Shown: positions 46,535 through 55,944, numbered from the stretch's first letter. The stretch: 64,000 nt of DNA from Ktedonobacteria bacterium brp13 (GCA_015099395.1 AP024096.1:496001-560000); one strand, 5' to 3'. Program-made: numbers and translations. The notes: a model not told the origin generated them from the letters alone.

Positions 46535-49483
46535 CTAGATAATATTGTCCTGGCGGCAGAGATAGCGGATATCACAGCTGCGACAGACCTCCATTGCTGG
46601 CGGCCTGCGTACGTGAAATTTTTCGCCATGGATGTTGTCCAGGGTCTCTTGCATATCCTGATCCAGTTCGGCGCGACTGTTTGCATCGTAAGGGATCTCC
46701 ATCAACGCATCCTGCTTAGACGCTTCGGCGGTCCAGTATAAGAAGAGTTTCGTGGGGCGCTGATAGTTGGAACGTTCCAGTGAATTCGCGTAAAAATGGA
46801 GCTGTTGACGGTAGTGCTTCAGGATAGGTGCATCGTCATCTACACGCGGCTGCGTTTTAAAATCGATCATGACTGGACCATGGGGAGTATTAATGAGCAG
46901 GTCGACCTTACCGGTTAGTACACTACGAGCACTGCGGAGTTGCACGGGTAGCTCGGTCGCGATAACGTTGCGCAATTCTTCCTGATTCTGCTCATAGTAA
47001 CGTAACACCTGCTGCCAGGCGCGCTCCTTCTGCTGTTCATCCAGTGGAACAGACGTGGATTGTGCAGATTGTAGCTGTGCATGAAATTTTCGCTCAAAAA
47101 CAACCCTGAGTGCACTTTCAGATAATGAAGAGAGCTCGTTATCACAGGCGACACGGTGAATATGCTCCAATGTATAGTGCACAAGCTGGCCCTCGCGATA
47201 CTCTTTCTGTATGCCAGGTACAAAGGTATGGTGACGAAAAAATTGAAACTGCCGTGGACAGGTATCGTAGTACTGCACATGACTGGTCAGACCGTAGCGT
47301 AACAATGGATCATCGGGCTCTACTGCTACAGCCTCTGTAGCGGGCATACGTTCAATATTCGCCTGCTCCCATAAAGGGAGATCCGGCAAGAGCGTAGCCA
47401 GTGAGGTAGGCCAGCCTTTGCTTGCAGTGAGCAAGAGGAGATGCCTGGCACGTGAGAAGGCCACGTAGAAGAGACGATAATAATCAAAGGCTGCGATACG
47501 CGGCTCGGGTTCAAAGGGTTGCTGCCGAGCACAGAGCTGGAGAAATTTGTAGGCATTGCGGTATGGGTAGAGCTCGGCTTTATCTAATCTGCCGACGACG
47601 ACAACTGGAAACTCCAATCCTTTGGCCTGATGAATTGTAAGGATCGGCACATGTCCCGGTGGCAGTTTCAGCTGATGATCTTCGCTCAGGTTTACGCCAG
47701 CAGCATACAATACACACAGAAACTTCCGAAAAAAGTCATGCCCGATCGCGTCCAGACTCTCTACAGTCAGACCCGGATGAGGATAATAGTTCTGAAACAG
47801 GGAGAGAAGCTGCGAGAACTGCTCCAGATTGTGCCGCTGCAGCTCTGGCTGCCCCGCATCGACGGGCTTGATAGCATCCAGGAATGGTCGAACAGTCAGA
47901 AGACGATAGAAGTAGGTAGTCAGAGGAAAGCCGCGTTGCCGCTGGTTCTGCGCGAGTTCTCGCTGAATCTGTTGCAGCATACGCAGCAGGTATGGGAAGC
48001 GCTGGCAGGCATAGCGGACGCGCTCTTCACAGACATGCAGATAGGCAGGTAACGCATCAGAGTCTACATATTCAAGCTCCTCGCCAGCCGTAGCCACGCT
48101 CGCATGCTCTGCGTCATTAAAACCAAGGATACGCGCCAGACAACCGACCAGCAGTTGCACATACTCTTGCTCAAAATAAGCACCGGAGCGCGGACAGAAG
48201 TAAGGGATGCCAGCAGCCTCCAATGCTTGTATGTAAGGAGCGCTAAATTCAGGCTTAACGCTGCGTAGTAATAATGCAACCTGGCTGTAATCCTGAATCT
48301 TTCCCTGCCGTTGCAGCCGCTTGATCGTCGCGACAAACTGCTCAGCCTCCTCATAGATATCCCGATAGACGGCGGCATAAGCAGAACCATACTGAGGATA
48401 GATCTTTGTAGGGATCGGTAAAACATCTTTTTCGGTTCTGAAAGAAGAGCCAGCAGGATTCGTCCAATCGCACGTCTGCATCCAGGTATTGTAAGCACTG
48501 ATGATCGCGTGATGTGAACGATAATTTATCAACAGATGCACGACCTTACAAGCGGGAAAGGTCTGTTTGAACTCCAAAATATTACGAACCGTCGCGCCGC
48601 GAAAACGATAGAGCGCCTGATCTTCATCACCCACCACACACAGGTTTTGCGTAACCGTACCAGAAGCAAGCTTCCTCAGTATCTGCTCCTGAATATAGTT
48701 GGTATCCTGGTATTCGTCGACCAATACATAATGAGTATGGTCTATGATGCGCGGACCAGCGATAGGATGCTGTAATAAGCGATGCACACAATTTTGTAGG
48801 TGGGCAAAGTCAAGGCAATTTCTTTTGACTAATAATTCTTGATATTTTCTATAGGAATGGAAGAGGTAGGAGCGCAGGCGATCATCAGTTGTTCTGGGTC
48901 GATCAGTAGTAGAGCCCGAGCCAGATTTATATACCTCTTTCAAATTGTCGTAGAGAAGCTCTTCCGCAATGCGAGTAAAGCATTCACCCAGTTTACACGC
49001 GACACTCCATGCGGTCCCCCAGCGTGCGCTATAGAAACGCTGCATCTCGGGCGTACAGATATCCTGCAAATGTTCCAGGATAAGTATTTGTTGCTCGGTC
49101 GTATCAATAGTTTTAAAATCGTTTTGTAGTGAGGTGTAATAAATATTCTCTACAATCAACTGTTTACAGATACTGTGGATAGTACCAATGCGCAACTGCG
49201 AAAGGTCTTTACGATAGCCAACGGCCTCTGAATACTCAGCCAGGCGATCTTGCATCGTACTGGCGGCTCGCTCAGTATATGTACATAGTATAAGCTCAGA
49301 GGGTTCTACTTTCTCATTCAATAGCAGATTCAAAGCCAGTAACAATAAGCTCTTTGTCTTCCCAGAGCCAGGGCCAGCAATAACGAGTAGTGGACCATCT
49401 TCATGGGCAACAATTTCACACTGCTCAGCATTCAAAGCATATTTTTCAAGTAGTACCGGCTTGATCGTCAAAGCTGCCTCCAT
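46535..49483 (-). CDS. UvrD-type helicase with Fe-S PD-(D/E)XK nuclease
   Basis: The 982-residue protein is a superfamily 1A helicase: Walker A LLVIAGPGSGKTKS, Walker B YVLVDEYQDTNY, motif III LCVVGDEDQALYRFRG, ILTIHQAKGLEFP and LFYVAFSRARHLLLL. The C-terminal 250 residues are an AddB/Cas4-like nuclease: YYDTCPRQFQFFRHH supplies the first Cys, VMIDFKTQPRVDD the PD-(D/E)XK core, and CRSCDIRYLC the remaining Fe-S Cys residues. Such proteins resect broken DNA ends (AddAB-type) or serve in phage defence. No AddB partner is seen nearby, so it may act alone. The start follows the conserved Q-motif region (NAEQCEIVAH) closely. Confidence 0.9.
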   Translation of the reverse strand: MEAALTIKPVLLEKYALNAEQCEIVAHEDGPLLVIAGPGSGKTKSLLLLALNLLLNEKVEPSELILCTYTERAASTMQDRLAEYSEAVGYRKDLSQLRIGTIHSICKQLIVENIYYTSLQNDFKTIDTTEQQILILEHLQDICTPEMQRFYSARWGTAWSVACKLGECFTRIAEELLYDNLKEVYKSGSGSTTDRPRTTDDRLRSYLFHSYRKYQELLVKRNCLDFAHLQNCVHRLLQHPIAGPRIIDHTHYVLVDEYQDTNYIQEQILRKLASGTVTQNLCVVGDEDQALYRFRGATVRNILEFKQTFPACKVVHLLINYRSHHAIISAYNTWMQTCDWTNPAGSSFRTEKDVLPIPTKIYPQYGSAYAAVYRDIYEEAEQFVATIKRLQRQGKIQDYSQVALLLRSVKPEFSAPYIQALEAAGIPYFCPRSGAYFEQEYVQLLVGCLARILGFNDAEHASVATAGEELEYVDSDALPAYLHVCEERVRYACQRFPYLLRMLQQIQRELAQNQRQRGFPLTTYFYRLLTVRPFLDAIKPVDAGQPELQRHNLEQFSQLLSLFQNYYPHPGLTVESLDAIGHDFFRKFLCVLYAAGVNLSEDHQLKLPPGHVPILTIHQAKGLEFPVVVVGRLDKAELYPYRNAYKFLQLCARQQPFEPEPRIAAFDYYRLFYVAFSRARHLLLLTASKGWPTSLATLLPDLPLWEQANIERMPATEAVAVEPDDPLLRYGLTSHVQYYDTCPRQFQFFRHHTFVPGIQKEYREGQLVHYTLEHIHRVACDNELSSLSESALRVVFERKFHAQLQSAQSTSVPLDEQQKERAWQQVLRYYEQNQEELRNVIATELPVQLRSARSVLTGKVDLLINTPHGPVMIDFKTQPRVDDDAPILKHYRQQLHFYANSLERSNYQRPTKLFLYWTAEASKQDALMEIPYDANSRAELDQDMQETLDNIHGEKFHVRRPPAMEVCRSCDIRYLCRQDNII

Positions 49484-49723
49484 TGCATGTCACTATATCA
49501 GCGTAGCGCTCTTCCTGTCTACTATATCCCTTCGCCATTGTAGCGTCAATAAAGTCCCTATCTTAATTTGCTACCGCTGCATAGCATTTTATAAAATGGA
49601 GAGGGCTTAACCAGACTATTTGAATACACTGCAAATTTCTGGTACACTTCTTCTATTGAAATAGTGCATGCACCTTGTTACGGCTATATATCAAGCAAGC
49701 GATCACCAATGAAGGAAAAAATG

Positions 49724-51319
49724 ATGGCTCAGATAGCTACACGTAGCGGTTACCAGCACAAAGCATACAGACAGCGCAGGATGTCTCAGATGTCACGGCC
49801 AGCGACGATGTTGTCCGACGCTGAAATGGGAGTGCAACATGTCCATATCGCAATAGTGGGAACTGGCTTCTCAGGACTGGGGATGGCAATCAAGCTGAAG
49901 CAACAGGGCTACAATGACTTCGTGGTACTTGAGCGTGCCGCGGATATAGGAGGAACATGGCGGGACAATACCTATCCTGGTTGCGCCTGTGATATCCCTT
50001 CGCATCTCTACTCGTTCTCGTTCGCCCTCAATCCACACTGGAGCCGCATGTATCCCCAGCAGCGCGAGATCCAGAGTTATCTACGACATTGTGCTCGCCG
50101 TTTCGGGATCATCCCGCATATTCGCTGGCGTAGCGAACTGTTGGATGCGACATGGAACGAAGAAGAGCAGCACTGGCATCTTACGACAGCACGTGGTCAG
50201 TTTACCGCCACGCTCCTCATCCTCGGCAACGGCCCACTCAGTGAACCATCGCTGCCGCATATACCCGGGATCGAACGCTTCAAGGGGACGCTCTTCCATT
50301 CCGCGCAATGGAACCATGACTACGACCTGACAGGCAAGCGGGTCGCAGCAATCGGCACAGGAGCATCGGCGATCCAGTTTGTGCCGCAGATCCAACCCTA
50401 TGTCGCTCAACTCAAGCTCTTTATGCGTACACCACCCTGGATCATGCCCCGTATGGATCATCCGCTACCGCAATGGCAACGTACACTATTTCATCTTGTA
50501 CCATTGACTCAGCGTCTCTTTCGCACACGTATCTATCTAGAGCATGAGATCACAGCCCTGGGGATGGTCTATCGCACCGATATGCTAGAAAAGGGCTCGT
50601 ATATCGCAATGCGCCACCTACAACGACAAATCACTGATCCGACACTACGCGCAAAGCTCACGCCACACTACGCGATGGGGTGCAAACGGATTCTGGTCTC
50701 CGACGACTTCTATCCAGCGCTGGCACAACCGAACGTCGATATCGTTACCGAGCAGATATGTGAGATACGAGAACACAGTATCGTCACCGCCGATGGTGAA
50801 GAGCATGAGATCGACACACTGATCTGTGGCACAGGTTTTCGCGTCACACAGGCACAGATACCACAGCATATCCATGGACACAGTGGTCAATCGCTCGCCG
50901 ATGCATGGCAGAATGGCATCAGCGCCTACCTGGGTACGACCGTCGCAGGCTTCCCGAATCTCTTCTTGCTGATCGGACCCAATACAGGTCTGGGCCATAA
51001 CTCAATGGTCTATATGATCGAATCCCAACTCACCTATATTATGGGCTGCTTGAGTTATATGCAGCAACGCCGCCTGCGCTCGATCGAAGTGGATGCAGAT
51101 ATGCAGAATATATTCAACGCCGAATTGCAGCGGCGTATGCAAAAGACCGTCTGGACCTCCGGCTGTAAAAGCTGGTATCTCGACGCAGTTGGCAACAATA
51201 CAACGCTCTGGCCTGGCTTTACCTTTGAGTTCCGCCATCGAACACGCCACTTCGATGCACAGAACTACCATCGGTTCCCACAACGTCAGCGAGCTACAAT
51301 CCAACAGAGTGGCGACTAA
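49724..51319 (+). CDS. Flavin-containing monooxygenase, Baeyer-Villiger type
   Basis: The 531-residue protein has two Rossmann fingerprints (IVGTGFSGLG for FAD; RVAAIGTGASAIQ for NADPH), the GGTWRDNTYPGCACDIPSHL segment, and the BVMO signature FKGTLFHSAQW. Such enzymes insert oxygen next to ketones, giving esters or lactones, with FAD and NADPH. ATG 49724 was chosen because AAGGA lies 7 nt before it; ATG 49721 is nearly as good, and 49664 gives a longer, poorly supported start. The M20 peptidase follows 19 bp after the stop. Substrate unknown. Confidence 0.85.
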   Translation: MAQIATRSGYQHKAYRQRRMSQMSRPATMLSDAEMGVQHVHIAIVGTGFSGLGMAIKLKQQGYNDFVVLERAADIGGTWRDNTYPGCACDIPSHLYSFSFALNPHWSRMYPQQREIQSYLRHCARRFGIIPHIRWRSELLDATWNEEEQHWHLTTARGQFTATLLILGNGPLSEPSLPHIPGIERFKGTLFHSAQWNHDYDLTGKRVAAIGTGASAIQFVPQIQPYVAQLKLFMRTPPWIMPRMDHPLPQWQRTLFHLVPLTQRLFRTRIYLEHEITALGMVYRTDMLEKGSYIAMRHLQRQITDPTLRAKLTPHYAMGCKRILVSDDFYPALAQPNVDIVTEQICEIREHSIVTADGEEHEIDTLICGTGFRVTQAQIPQHIHGHSGQSLADAWQNGISAYLGTTVAGFPNLFLLIGPNTGLGHNSMVYMIESQLTYIMGCLSYMQQRRLRSIEVDADMQNIFNAELQRRMQKTVWTSGCKSWYLDAVGNNTTLWPGFTFEFRHRTRHFDAQNYHRFPQRQRATIQQSGD

Positions 51320-51338
51320 ACCAAAGGAAGAAGGCGCT

Positions 51339-52595
51339 ATGCCACAACCTGACGATTTTCAGGGTACTGACCATGTATATAGACAGACAACGCTTAGCGA
51401 TGAACCGCTAACAACGTTAGTAACCACTGGTCGTACAGCCATGGAAGAGGCACGACCGCGTTTCCTGACGGATCTACGTACGCTCACACTGATCGATTCA
51501 CCATCGGACGATAAAGCCGGACTCGACGCAATGGCAGGTCAGCTTGAGCAGTTCTTGCAGCGCGTCGGTATGCAGACATCCATCGTTGAGCATGCACGCG
51601 GGAGTGCCATCGTGGGCAGCATAAAGGGCAATAATCCTACAGCACCAGAGCTACTCTTGATTGGTCACCATGATACCGTTCATCCGCTGGGAGTTGCTCA
51701 GGAGCGTACACATCTGGAAGGAGACAAGTTTTATGGACCAGGCACTGTAGATATGAAGGCAGGTCTGCTCCAGGGTATCTACGCGCTTGAGATCCTGGCC
51801 CAACAAGGATATCGCGATTTTAGCAAGATCTCCTTCTTATCTGTACCCGACGAAGAGATCTCCAATCGCTACCACGTCGGGCTAATACGCCAGATGGCTC
51901 AGACGCATCCTCTCGTACTAGGTCTGGAGGGAGCTGGCACGGTCGGGACTATAGTTACCAGGCGCAAAGGCTGTATGCATTATAAGCTCACCGCCAGGGG
52001 ATTAGCCTCCCACGCAGGTAGCAGTCCAGAGCAAGGGCAGAATGCCGTTCTGGAGCTCGCACACCAGATCGTTCAGGCGCAACAGCTCATGGGTTGGCGT
52101 CCAGGCTTTACCATCAACGCAGGACCTATCCACGGTGGCTCGAAAGCAAATATCGTTTCAGACTTCGCCGAGATCATCTTCGACGTGCGCTTCCTGCATC
52201 CAGAGGATCAACTCGCGATCGAGGAGCAGTGGCGCAAGCTCTTGCAAAATCAGATCGTACCCGGGGTCAAGCTCACATTGCAGACGGAACCAGACTGGAT
52301 GATACCGATGGTCGCAACCGAAGAGAGCCTGCACATCGCGCAACAGGTACAACTCATTACAGAAAACATCCTCCACACCACCTACCATCCAGAGACACGA
52401 GGAGGCGCATCGGACTGCTGCAATACTGCCGCGGCTGGCTGTCCTTCCATCGATGGGCTGGGCGCTATCGGTGGCGGCGCGCATACCGCGAACGAGTATG
52501 TCCTGCTTCAGCCCATCCCTGATCGCATTGCCCTGCTCGCCGGGCTCATAGTTGCGCTCACTACAAAAAAGTATAGCTCCCCAAGGGAGAGTTAA
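51339..52595 (+). CDS. M20 family metallopeptidase (CPG2/ArgE-like)
   Basis: The 418-residue zinc enzyme has the M20 metal motifs LLIGHHDTVHP (His, Asp), GPGTVDMKAG (bridging Asp), VPDEEISN (catalytic Glu-Glu) and an HTANEY terminal His. The central lid domain contains KLTARGLASHAGSSPEQG. Glutamate carboxypeptidases, ArgE and DapE share this set; GGASDCCNT near the end favours the carboxypeptidase G2-type. It releases an amino acid from a peptide- or acyl-linked substrate. The start has GGAAGAAGG upstream. The gene probably shares a transcript with the monooxygenase. Confidence 0.85.
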   Translation: MPQPDDFQGTDHVYRQTTLSDEPLTTLVTTGRTAMEEARPRFLTDLRTLTLIDSPSDDKAGLDAMAGQLEQFLQRVGMQTSIVEHARGSAIVGSIKGNNPTAPELLLIGHHDTVHPLGVAQERTHLEGDKFYGPGTVDMKAGLLQGIYALEILAQQGYRDFSKISFLSVPDEEISNRYHVGLIRQMAQTHPLVLGLEGAGTVGTIVTRRKGCMHYKLTARGLASHAGSSPEQGQNAVLELAHQIVQAQQLMGWRPGFTINAGPIHGGSKANIVSDFAEIIFDVRFLHPEDQLAIEEQWRKLLQNQIVPGVKLTLQTEPDWMIPMVATEESLHIAQQVQLITENILHTTYHPETRGGASDCCNTAAAGCPSIDGLGAIGGGAHTANEYVLLQPIPDRIALLAGLIVALTTKKYSSPRES

Positions 52596-52622
52596 CGTAG
52601 AAATGTAGTGGAAAGCATAAGT

Positions 52623-52653
52623 CGAGGATTTACTCCCCTGTCGCTGCATCCTG
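52623..52653 (-). repeat. Copy of the dispersed palindromic repeat at the csx15 breakpoint
   Basis: CGAGGATTTACTCCCCTGTC and the following GCTGCATCCT match the element at 608-642 (CGAGGATTTACTC...TCGCTGCAGCGACATCCT) with small gaps. It lies exactly where the csx15-like remnant loses its 5' part, so it may mark the deletion or insertion endpoint. Confidence 0.55.
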
Positions 52654-52656
52654 TTT

Positions 52657-52842
52657 ATGCTTATCAATCCGCCCGGTTTTGCGGCTACCGCGCTAGCACT
52701 GGTAGCTGAGATCCATGGACGCATGGGTCACTTTCCCATGATCTTGCGACTACGACCCGCCGAGGGTCCCGTCACACGCTTTGAAGTCGCAGAGATCATC
52801 AACCTGCAAAACGTGCGTGACGATAGCCGCAAGCAAAGATAA
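52657..52842 (+). pseudogene. csx15: 5'-truncated csx15-like gene
   Basis: Only the last 61 or so codons remain. NPPGFAATALALVAEIHGRM, GHFPMILRLRP and RFEVAEIINLQNVRDD match my recollection of the C-terminal half of the Csx15 family, an accessory CRISPR-associated protein of type III-like loci. The full family protein has a comparable N-terminal half, which is absent here. The break coincides with a copy of the dispersed repeat. No ribosome site precedes the ATG at 52657. The adjacent cas6 supports the call, but the family match is from memory. Confidence 0.6.
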
Positions 52843-52875
52843 TAGTTATACAGAATAGTTATAGTAACAAAGAAC

Positions 52876-52922
52876 GCTGCCTTCCTATGCTACGTATACA
52901 TACACGTACACAGGAAAGCAGC
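52876..52922 (+). other. Long imperfect hairpin upstream of cas6
   Basis: GCTGCCTTCCT (52876-52886) pairs with AGGAAAGCAGC (52912-52922) with one mismatch, and TACGT/ACGTA pair within the loop. It could be the terminator of the upstream transcript or a leader structure of cas6. It is not a CRISPR repeat, since it occurs once. Confidence 0.45.
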
Positions 52923-52950
52923 AGTATAATCGTGAAATGAGAGCAATAGG

Positions 52951-53937
52951 ATGCAACCATTACTTCGATCCGTCTCGCTCACCACGACACACCTCTGGTT
53001 TACCGTGCGTGTCGTCACTCCGCTAACACTGGATGAGTATAGCGGCGCAGCCTTGCGTGGAAGCTTCTTCAATGCACTCTGGGCGCGCTTCTGCGTCAAT
53101 AAGAGTGCTCAGACCTGTGCGGAATGCCCTTTGCATGAAACCTGCCCTGTCAGTACGATCGTTGCGCCGCTGCGTGAGGACGGCTTCTGGGGCCAGGATA
53201 TTCCACGTCCCTATGCTATTGTGCCACCACTGGAAGGTGCCCATGCCTATCAGCCAGGCGAGCACTTCTCATTCGGCATGACGCTCTTTGGACATGTCGT
53301 GCAACTCCTACCCTATATCATGCTCTCCCTATCCCAGATGGAGGCAGAAGGACTGGGGCAACGTCTCCTGGAGAACGCAGGTCAACGTGGACGTTTCAAA
53401 GTTGAGCAGGTAGAGGTGGTCCATCCATGGACAGAACAAAAAAAGATCATTTATACCACCGGACAGAGCATCGTCAACATTCCGCTGATCAGCGTCCAGG
53501 CCACAGACTGTCTGCAACGGGCCGCACAGCTAGATCAACACCGCGTAACACTCACATTACTCACACCACTCCGCCTCGTCGACCGCAAACACCTCGTCAA
53601 ACACGCCGACCTGCGTCCCCTGCTGCAACGCCTACTCGAACGCTATTTCTCGCTTGAGCAACACTATGGCAATCCAGAGGCGCAGCTCTCCAAAGAAGAG
53701 CGCGATCGGCTGCTCGCACAGGCCGAAGCCGTCAGATGTAGCGACGATCAGACCTACTGGCAGGAACTGCTCAGTTACTCAAATCGCCAGAAACGTGCCA
53801 CCCCGATCGGAGGACTGCTAGGGCACGCGACCTTGACCGGAGAACTATCTGAGTTACTACCATATCTGCTACTAGGAGAACTTATCCATATTGGGAAGGA
53901 TGTCGTCAAAGGCAATGGCTGGTATCGCGTCTCCTGA
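52951..53937 (+). CDS. cas6: CRISPR-associated endoribonuclease Cas6
   Basis: The 328-residue protein has the two-ferredoxin Cas6 layout. The N-terminal part includes YSGAALRGSFFNALW and a Cys set, CAECPLHETCPV. The C-terminal part carries the glycine-rich hallmark PIGGLLGHATLTGE followed by LLPYLLLGELIHIGKDVVKG and NGWYRVS. Cas6 cuts CRISPR repeat RNA into guides. No array and no other cas gene besides the csx15 remnant is present, so it would need an array elsewhere or is a leftover. The gene itself is intact. A terminator-like hairpin follows at 53983. Confidence 0.85.
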   Translation: MQPLLRSVSLTTTHLWFTVRVVTPLTLDEYSGAALRGSFFNALWARFCVNKSAQTCAECPLHETCPVSTIVAPLREDGFWGQDIPRPYAIVPPLEGAHAYQPGEHFSFGMTLFGHVVQLLPYIMLSLSQMEAEGLGQRLLENAGQRGRFKVEQVEVVHPWTEQKKIIYTTGQSIVNIPLISVQATDCLQRAAQLDQHRVTLTLLTPLRLVDRKHLVKHADLRPLLQRLLERYFSLEQHYGNPEAQLSKEERDRLLAQAEAVRCSDDQTYWQELLSYSNRQKRATPIGGLLGHATLTGELSELLPYLLLGELIHIGKDVVKGNGWYRVS

Positions 53938-53982
53938 AAAGATCTCTTGAAAAGCCAAAAACACTATTAAACACAAGAAAAC

Positions 53983-54014
53983 GTTAAAACCTGTCCATGA
54001 GGACAGGCTTTAAC
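53983..54014 (+). terminator. cas6 terminator
   Basis: GTTAAAACCTGTCC (53983-53996) and GGACAGGCTTTAAC (54001-54014) form a 14-bp stem with one mismatch and a 4-nt loop, about 45 bp past the cas6 stop. No clear T-run follows. Confidence 0.55.
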
Positions 54015-54035
54015 TGTCCCTCCAGACAAAGAGAG

Positions 54036-54129
54036 CCTGCCTGCATTCATGTATGCTTATGCCATGTAAAGGATAAAACGTACATGGAGACATACATAGA
54101 TTGCAACTCCATACAAAGAGGCAGGCAGG
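54036..54129 (+). promoter_or_regulatory. Leader with separated inverted repeats before the transketolase genes
   Basis: CCTGCCTGC (54036-54044) pairs with GCAGGCAGG (54121-54129), the latter close to the start codon at 54139 and overlapping where the ribosome site should be. Base-pairing would bury the ribosome-binding region, which suggests leader-mediated control. No known riboswitch was recognised. Confidence 0.35.
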
Positions 54130-54138
54130 TAAGATATT

Positions 54139-54819
54139 ATGCAGACGGCGACCACAATTGAAGAGGTTAAAAGCTTGATGCGCCTGATCAATGGCGACGA
54201 AAAGCACGACACCAGCGCTTACTCAACGCTCGATGTACTCTACGTGCTGTACGACAAGGTTTTGCACTACGATCCACAATTACCACGTAGCGAAGAGCGC
54301 GATCGCTTTCTCCTCAGCAAAGACCATGGACCTCAGGCACTCTATGCAATCCTGGCAGAGAAAGGTTTCTTTCCTACCAGCGAGCTAGCGAAGTTTGAAA
54401 AGAAAGAAAGTATCCTCGGCCATCATCCTGACCGCAACAAGGTACCCGGTATCGAGATATCAACAGGCTCCCTTGGTCACGGCCTGCCAATGGCGATAGG
54501 AGTCGCCCTTGCACTACGCGCCAAACACAGTAAGCGACGCGTCTTTGTATTGATTGGCGATGGCGAATGTAACGAAGGCAGCATGTGGGAGGCGATCCTA
54601 CTGGCCGGAAACTTGCGGCTTCCGAACCTCACCGCCATCCTGATCAATAACCATTCCAGTTCGCGCGACTTCGACGACTTTACAACGAAATTCGCAGCCT
54701 TCCACTGGCATCCAATCGCCATCAACGGCCGCGATCAGCAAGAGATCTATCAGGCGTTGACCAATCCCCATCCTGAGCAGCCGACCGTCGTTATCGCAGA
54801 TATTGCTAGCAGCAAGTAG
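54139..54819 (+). CDS. Transketolase, N-terminal (TPP-binding) subunit
   Basis: The 226-residue protein corresponds to the first third of a transketolase. STGSLGHGLPMAIGVALA and the thiamine-diphosphate motif GDGECNEGSMWE with NLTAILINNHS are visible, as is SKDHGPQALYAIL. Transketolase moves C2 units between sugar phosphates. In many bacteria the enzyme is split into two genes. The stop lies 11 nt before the start of the C-terminal subunit gene, with AGGAGGAA between. Confidence 0.9.
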   Translation: MQTATTIEEVKSLMRLINGDEKHDTSAYSTLDVLYVLYDKVLHYDPQLPRSEERDRFLLSKDHGPQALYAILAEKGFFPTSELAKFEKKESILGHHPDRNKVPGIEISTGSLGHGLPMAIGVALALRAKHSKRRVFVLIGDGECNEGSMWEAILLAGNLRLPNLTAILINNHSSSRDFDDFTTKFAAFHWHPIAINGRDQQEIYQALTNPHPEQPTVVIADIASSK

Positions 54820-54830
54820 GAGGAAATATC

Positions 54831-55736
54831 ATGACCACCACACAGACCATTACGATGCGTGAGCAGATAGGCGAGACGCTCACAGAGCTCTTTGAACACG
54901 ATGAGCGTCTCGCCCTGGTACTGGCCGATATTAGCCTGCCGCTCTTCGAGAAGATACAACACAGCTATCCTACACGCTCGATCAATGTCGGTATTATGGA
55001 ACAGACAATGATCAGCGTCGCAACTGGCTATGCGCTGGAAGGCTTCATCCCCTGCGTACATACGATATCACCCTTCCTTGTCGAACGCCCCTACGAGCAG
55101 ATCAAAGACGACTTCTGTTATCAACAACTGGGCGGCAACTTTATCAGCACAGGTGCGTCTTACGACTATAGCACCGAAGGGATGACGCATCATGGGCCAG
55201 CTGATGTCGCACTACTCAGCCAGCTTCCTGGCATGCAGATCGTCATACCCGGTACAGCTGGAGAGTTCGACCAACTACTACGTGCCGCCTACGACAACGG
55301 TTCGCCAACGTACTACCGCACCTCAATCGCGGAGAATGCCACAGATCAGCAGGTAGCGTTCGGCAAGCTCAGCGTACTACAACGCGGTAGCCAGGCAACG
55401 CTCATCGCCGTTGGCCCGATGTTGCAAAAGGTCCTGCCAGGCGCCGCCAGACTGGACGTGACCTTACTCTATTGCACAACGCTCCTCCCATTCGGTGCCC
55501 AGACGCTGCGCGAGACAGCACCGAATGGAGAGATCATCATCATCGAGCCATACTACGAAGGCGGTCTACTACCAATGGTTAGCGCAGCTATGGAGCACCT
55601 ACCTACCCGTATCAAAAGCATTGGCGTACCACACCAGATCCTGAAGCATTATGGTACACCAGAGCAGCACGACGAAGAACTTGGCCTGACAACCGAAGGC
55701 ATCGACCAGAAGATACGACAGTTTCTGCAACGCTAA
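54831..55736 (+). CDS. Transketolase, C-terminal (pyrimidine-binding and regulatory) subunit
   Basis: The 301-residue protein supplies the remaining transketolase domains. The conserved segment RSINVGIMEQTMISVATGYA contains the Glu that activates the thiamine ring, followed by YDYSTEGMTHHGPADVALL and a C-terminal transketolase domain (TLLYCTTLLPFGAQTLRETA). A strong AGGAGGAA precedes the ATG. It should form a heterotetramer with the upstream subunit. The size and split are typical of this family in Chloroflexota and Archaea-like enzymes; the donor sugar could differ from standard transketolase. Confidence 0.9.
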   Translation: MTTTQTITMREQIGETLTELFEHDERLALVLADISLPLFEKIQHSYPTRSINVGIMEQTMISVATGYALEGFIPCVHTISPFLVERPYEQIKDDFCYQQLGGNFISTGASYDYSTEGMTHHGPADVALLSQLPGMQIVIPGTAGEFDQLLRAAYDNGSPTYYRTSIAENATDQQVAFGKLSVLQRGSQATLIAVGPMLQKVLPGAARLDVTLLYCTTLLPFGAQTLRETAPNGEIIIIEPYYEGGLLPMVSAAMEHLPTRIKSIGVPHQILKHYGTPEQHDEELGLTTEGIDQKIRQFLQR

Positions 55737-55741
55737 GGGCT

Positions 55742-55831
55742 CTCACATCAATAACATGACCAATAAGACCGGTTGCGTGGCCCATAGTATGGGCTGATAG
55801 TAATAAAAGTTGGTCATGTTATTGATGTGAG
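55742..55831. repeat. 90-bp element with 21-bp perfect inverted ends (MITE- or terminator-like)
   Basis: A 21-bp arm at 55742-55762 (starting CTCACATCAATAACATGACC) and its exact complement at 55811-55831 flank a 48-bp centre. The centre holds another palindrome, GCCCATA-G-TATGGGC. No open frame fits inside and no flanking target duplication is obvious. The gap between the transketolase stop and this arm is only a few bases. It may be a miniature transposable element, or a strong transcript end for the transketolase operon. Confidence 0.65.
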
Positions 55832-55944
55832 TCACACTAGCTGCGACACAAGATAATTTACAAGCAAGGTTGCCATTGATTATGAAGTTGTATGAAAAGA
55901 CGAAGTGAAATTATCCACAAAGGCTCCTCCTTCCTTTTTAGATA

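Noticed and set aside
46535..49483. Part of an AddAB pair
   Set aside because: No second helicase-nuclease gene is adjacent; the neighbours are an unrelated TetR operon and a monooxygenase.
52951..54138. CRISPR array next to cas6
   Set aside because: I searched by eye for regularly spaced repeats after and before cas6; only single hairpins are present.
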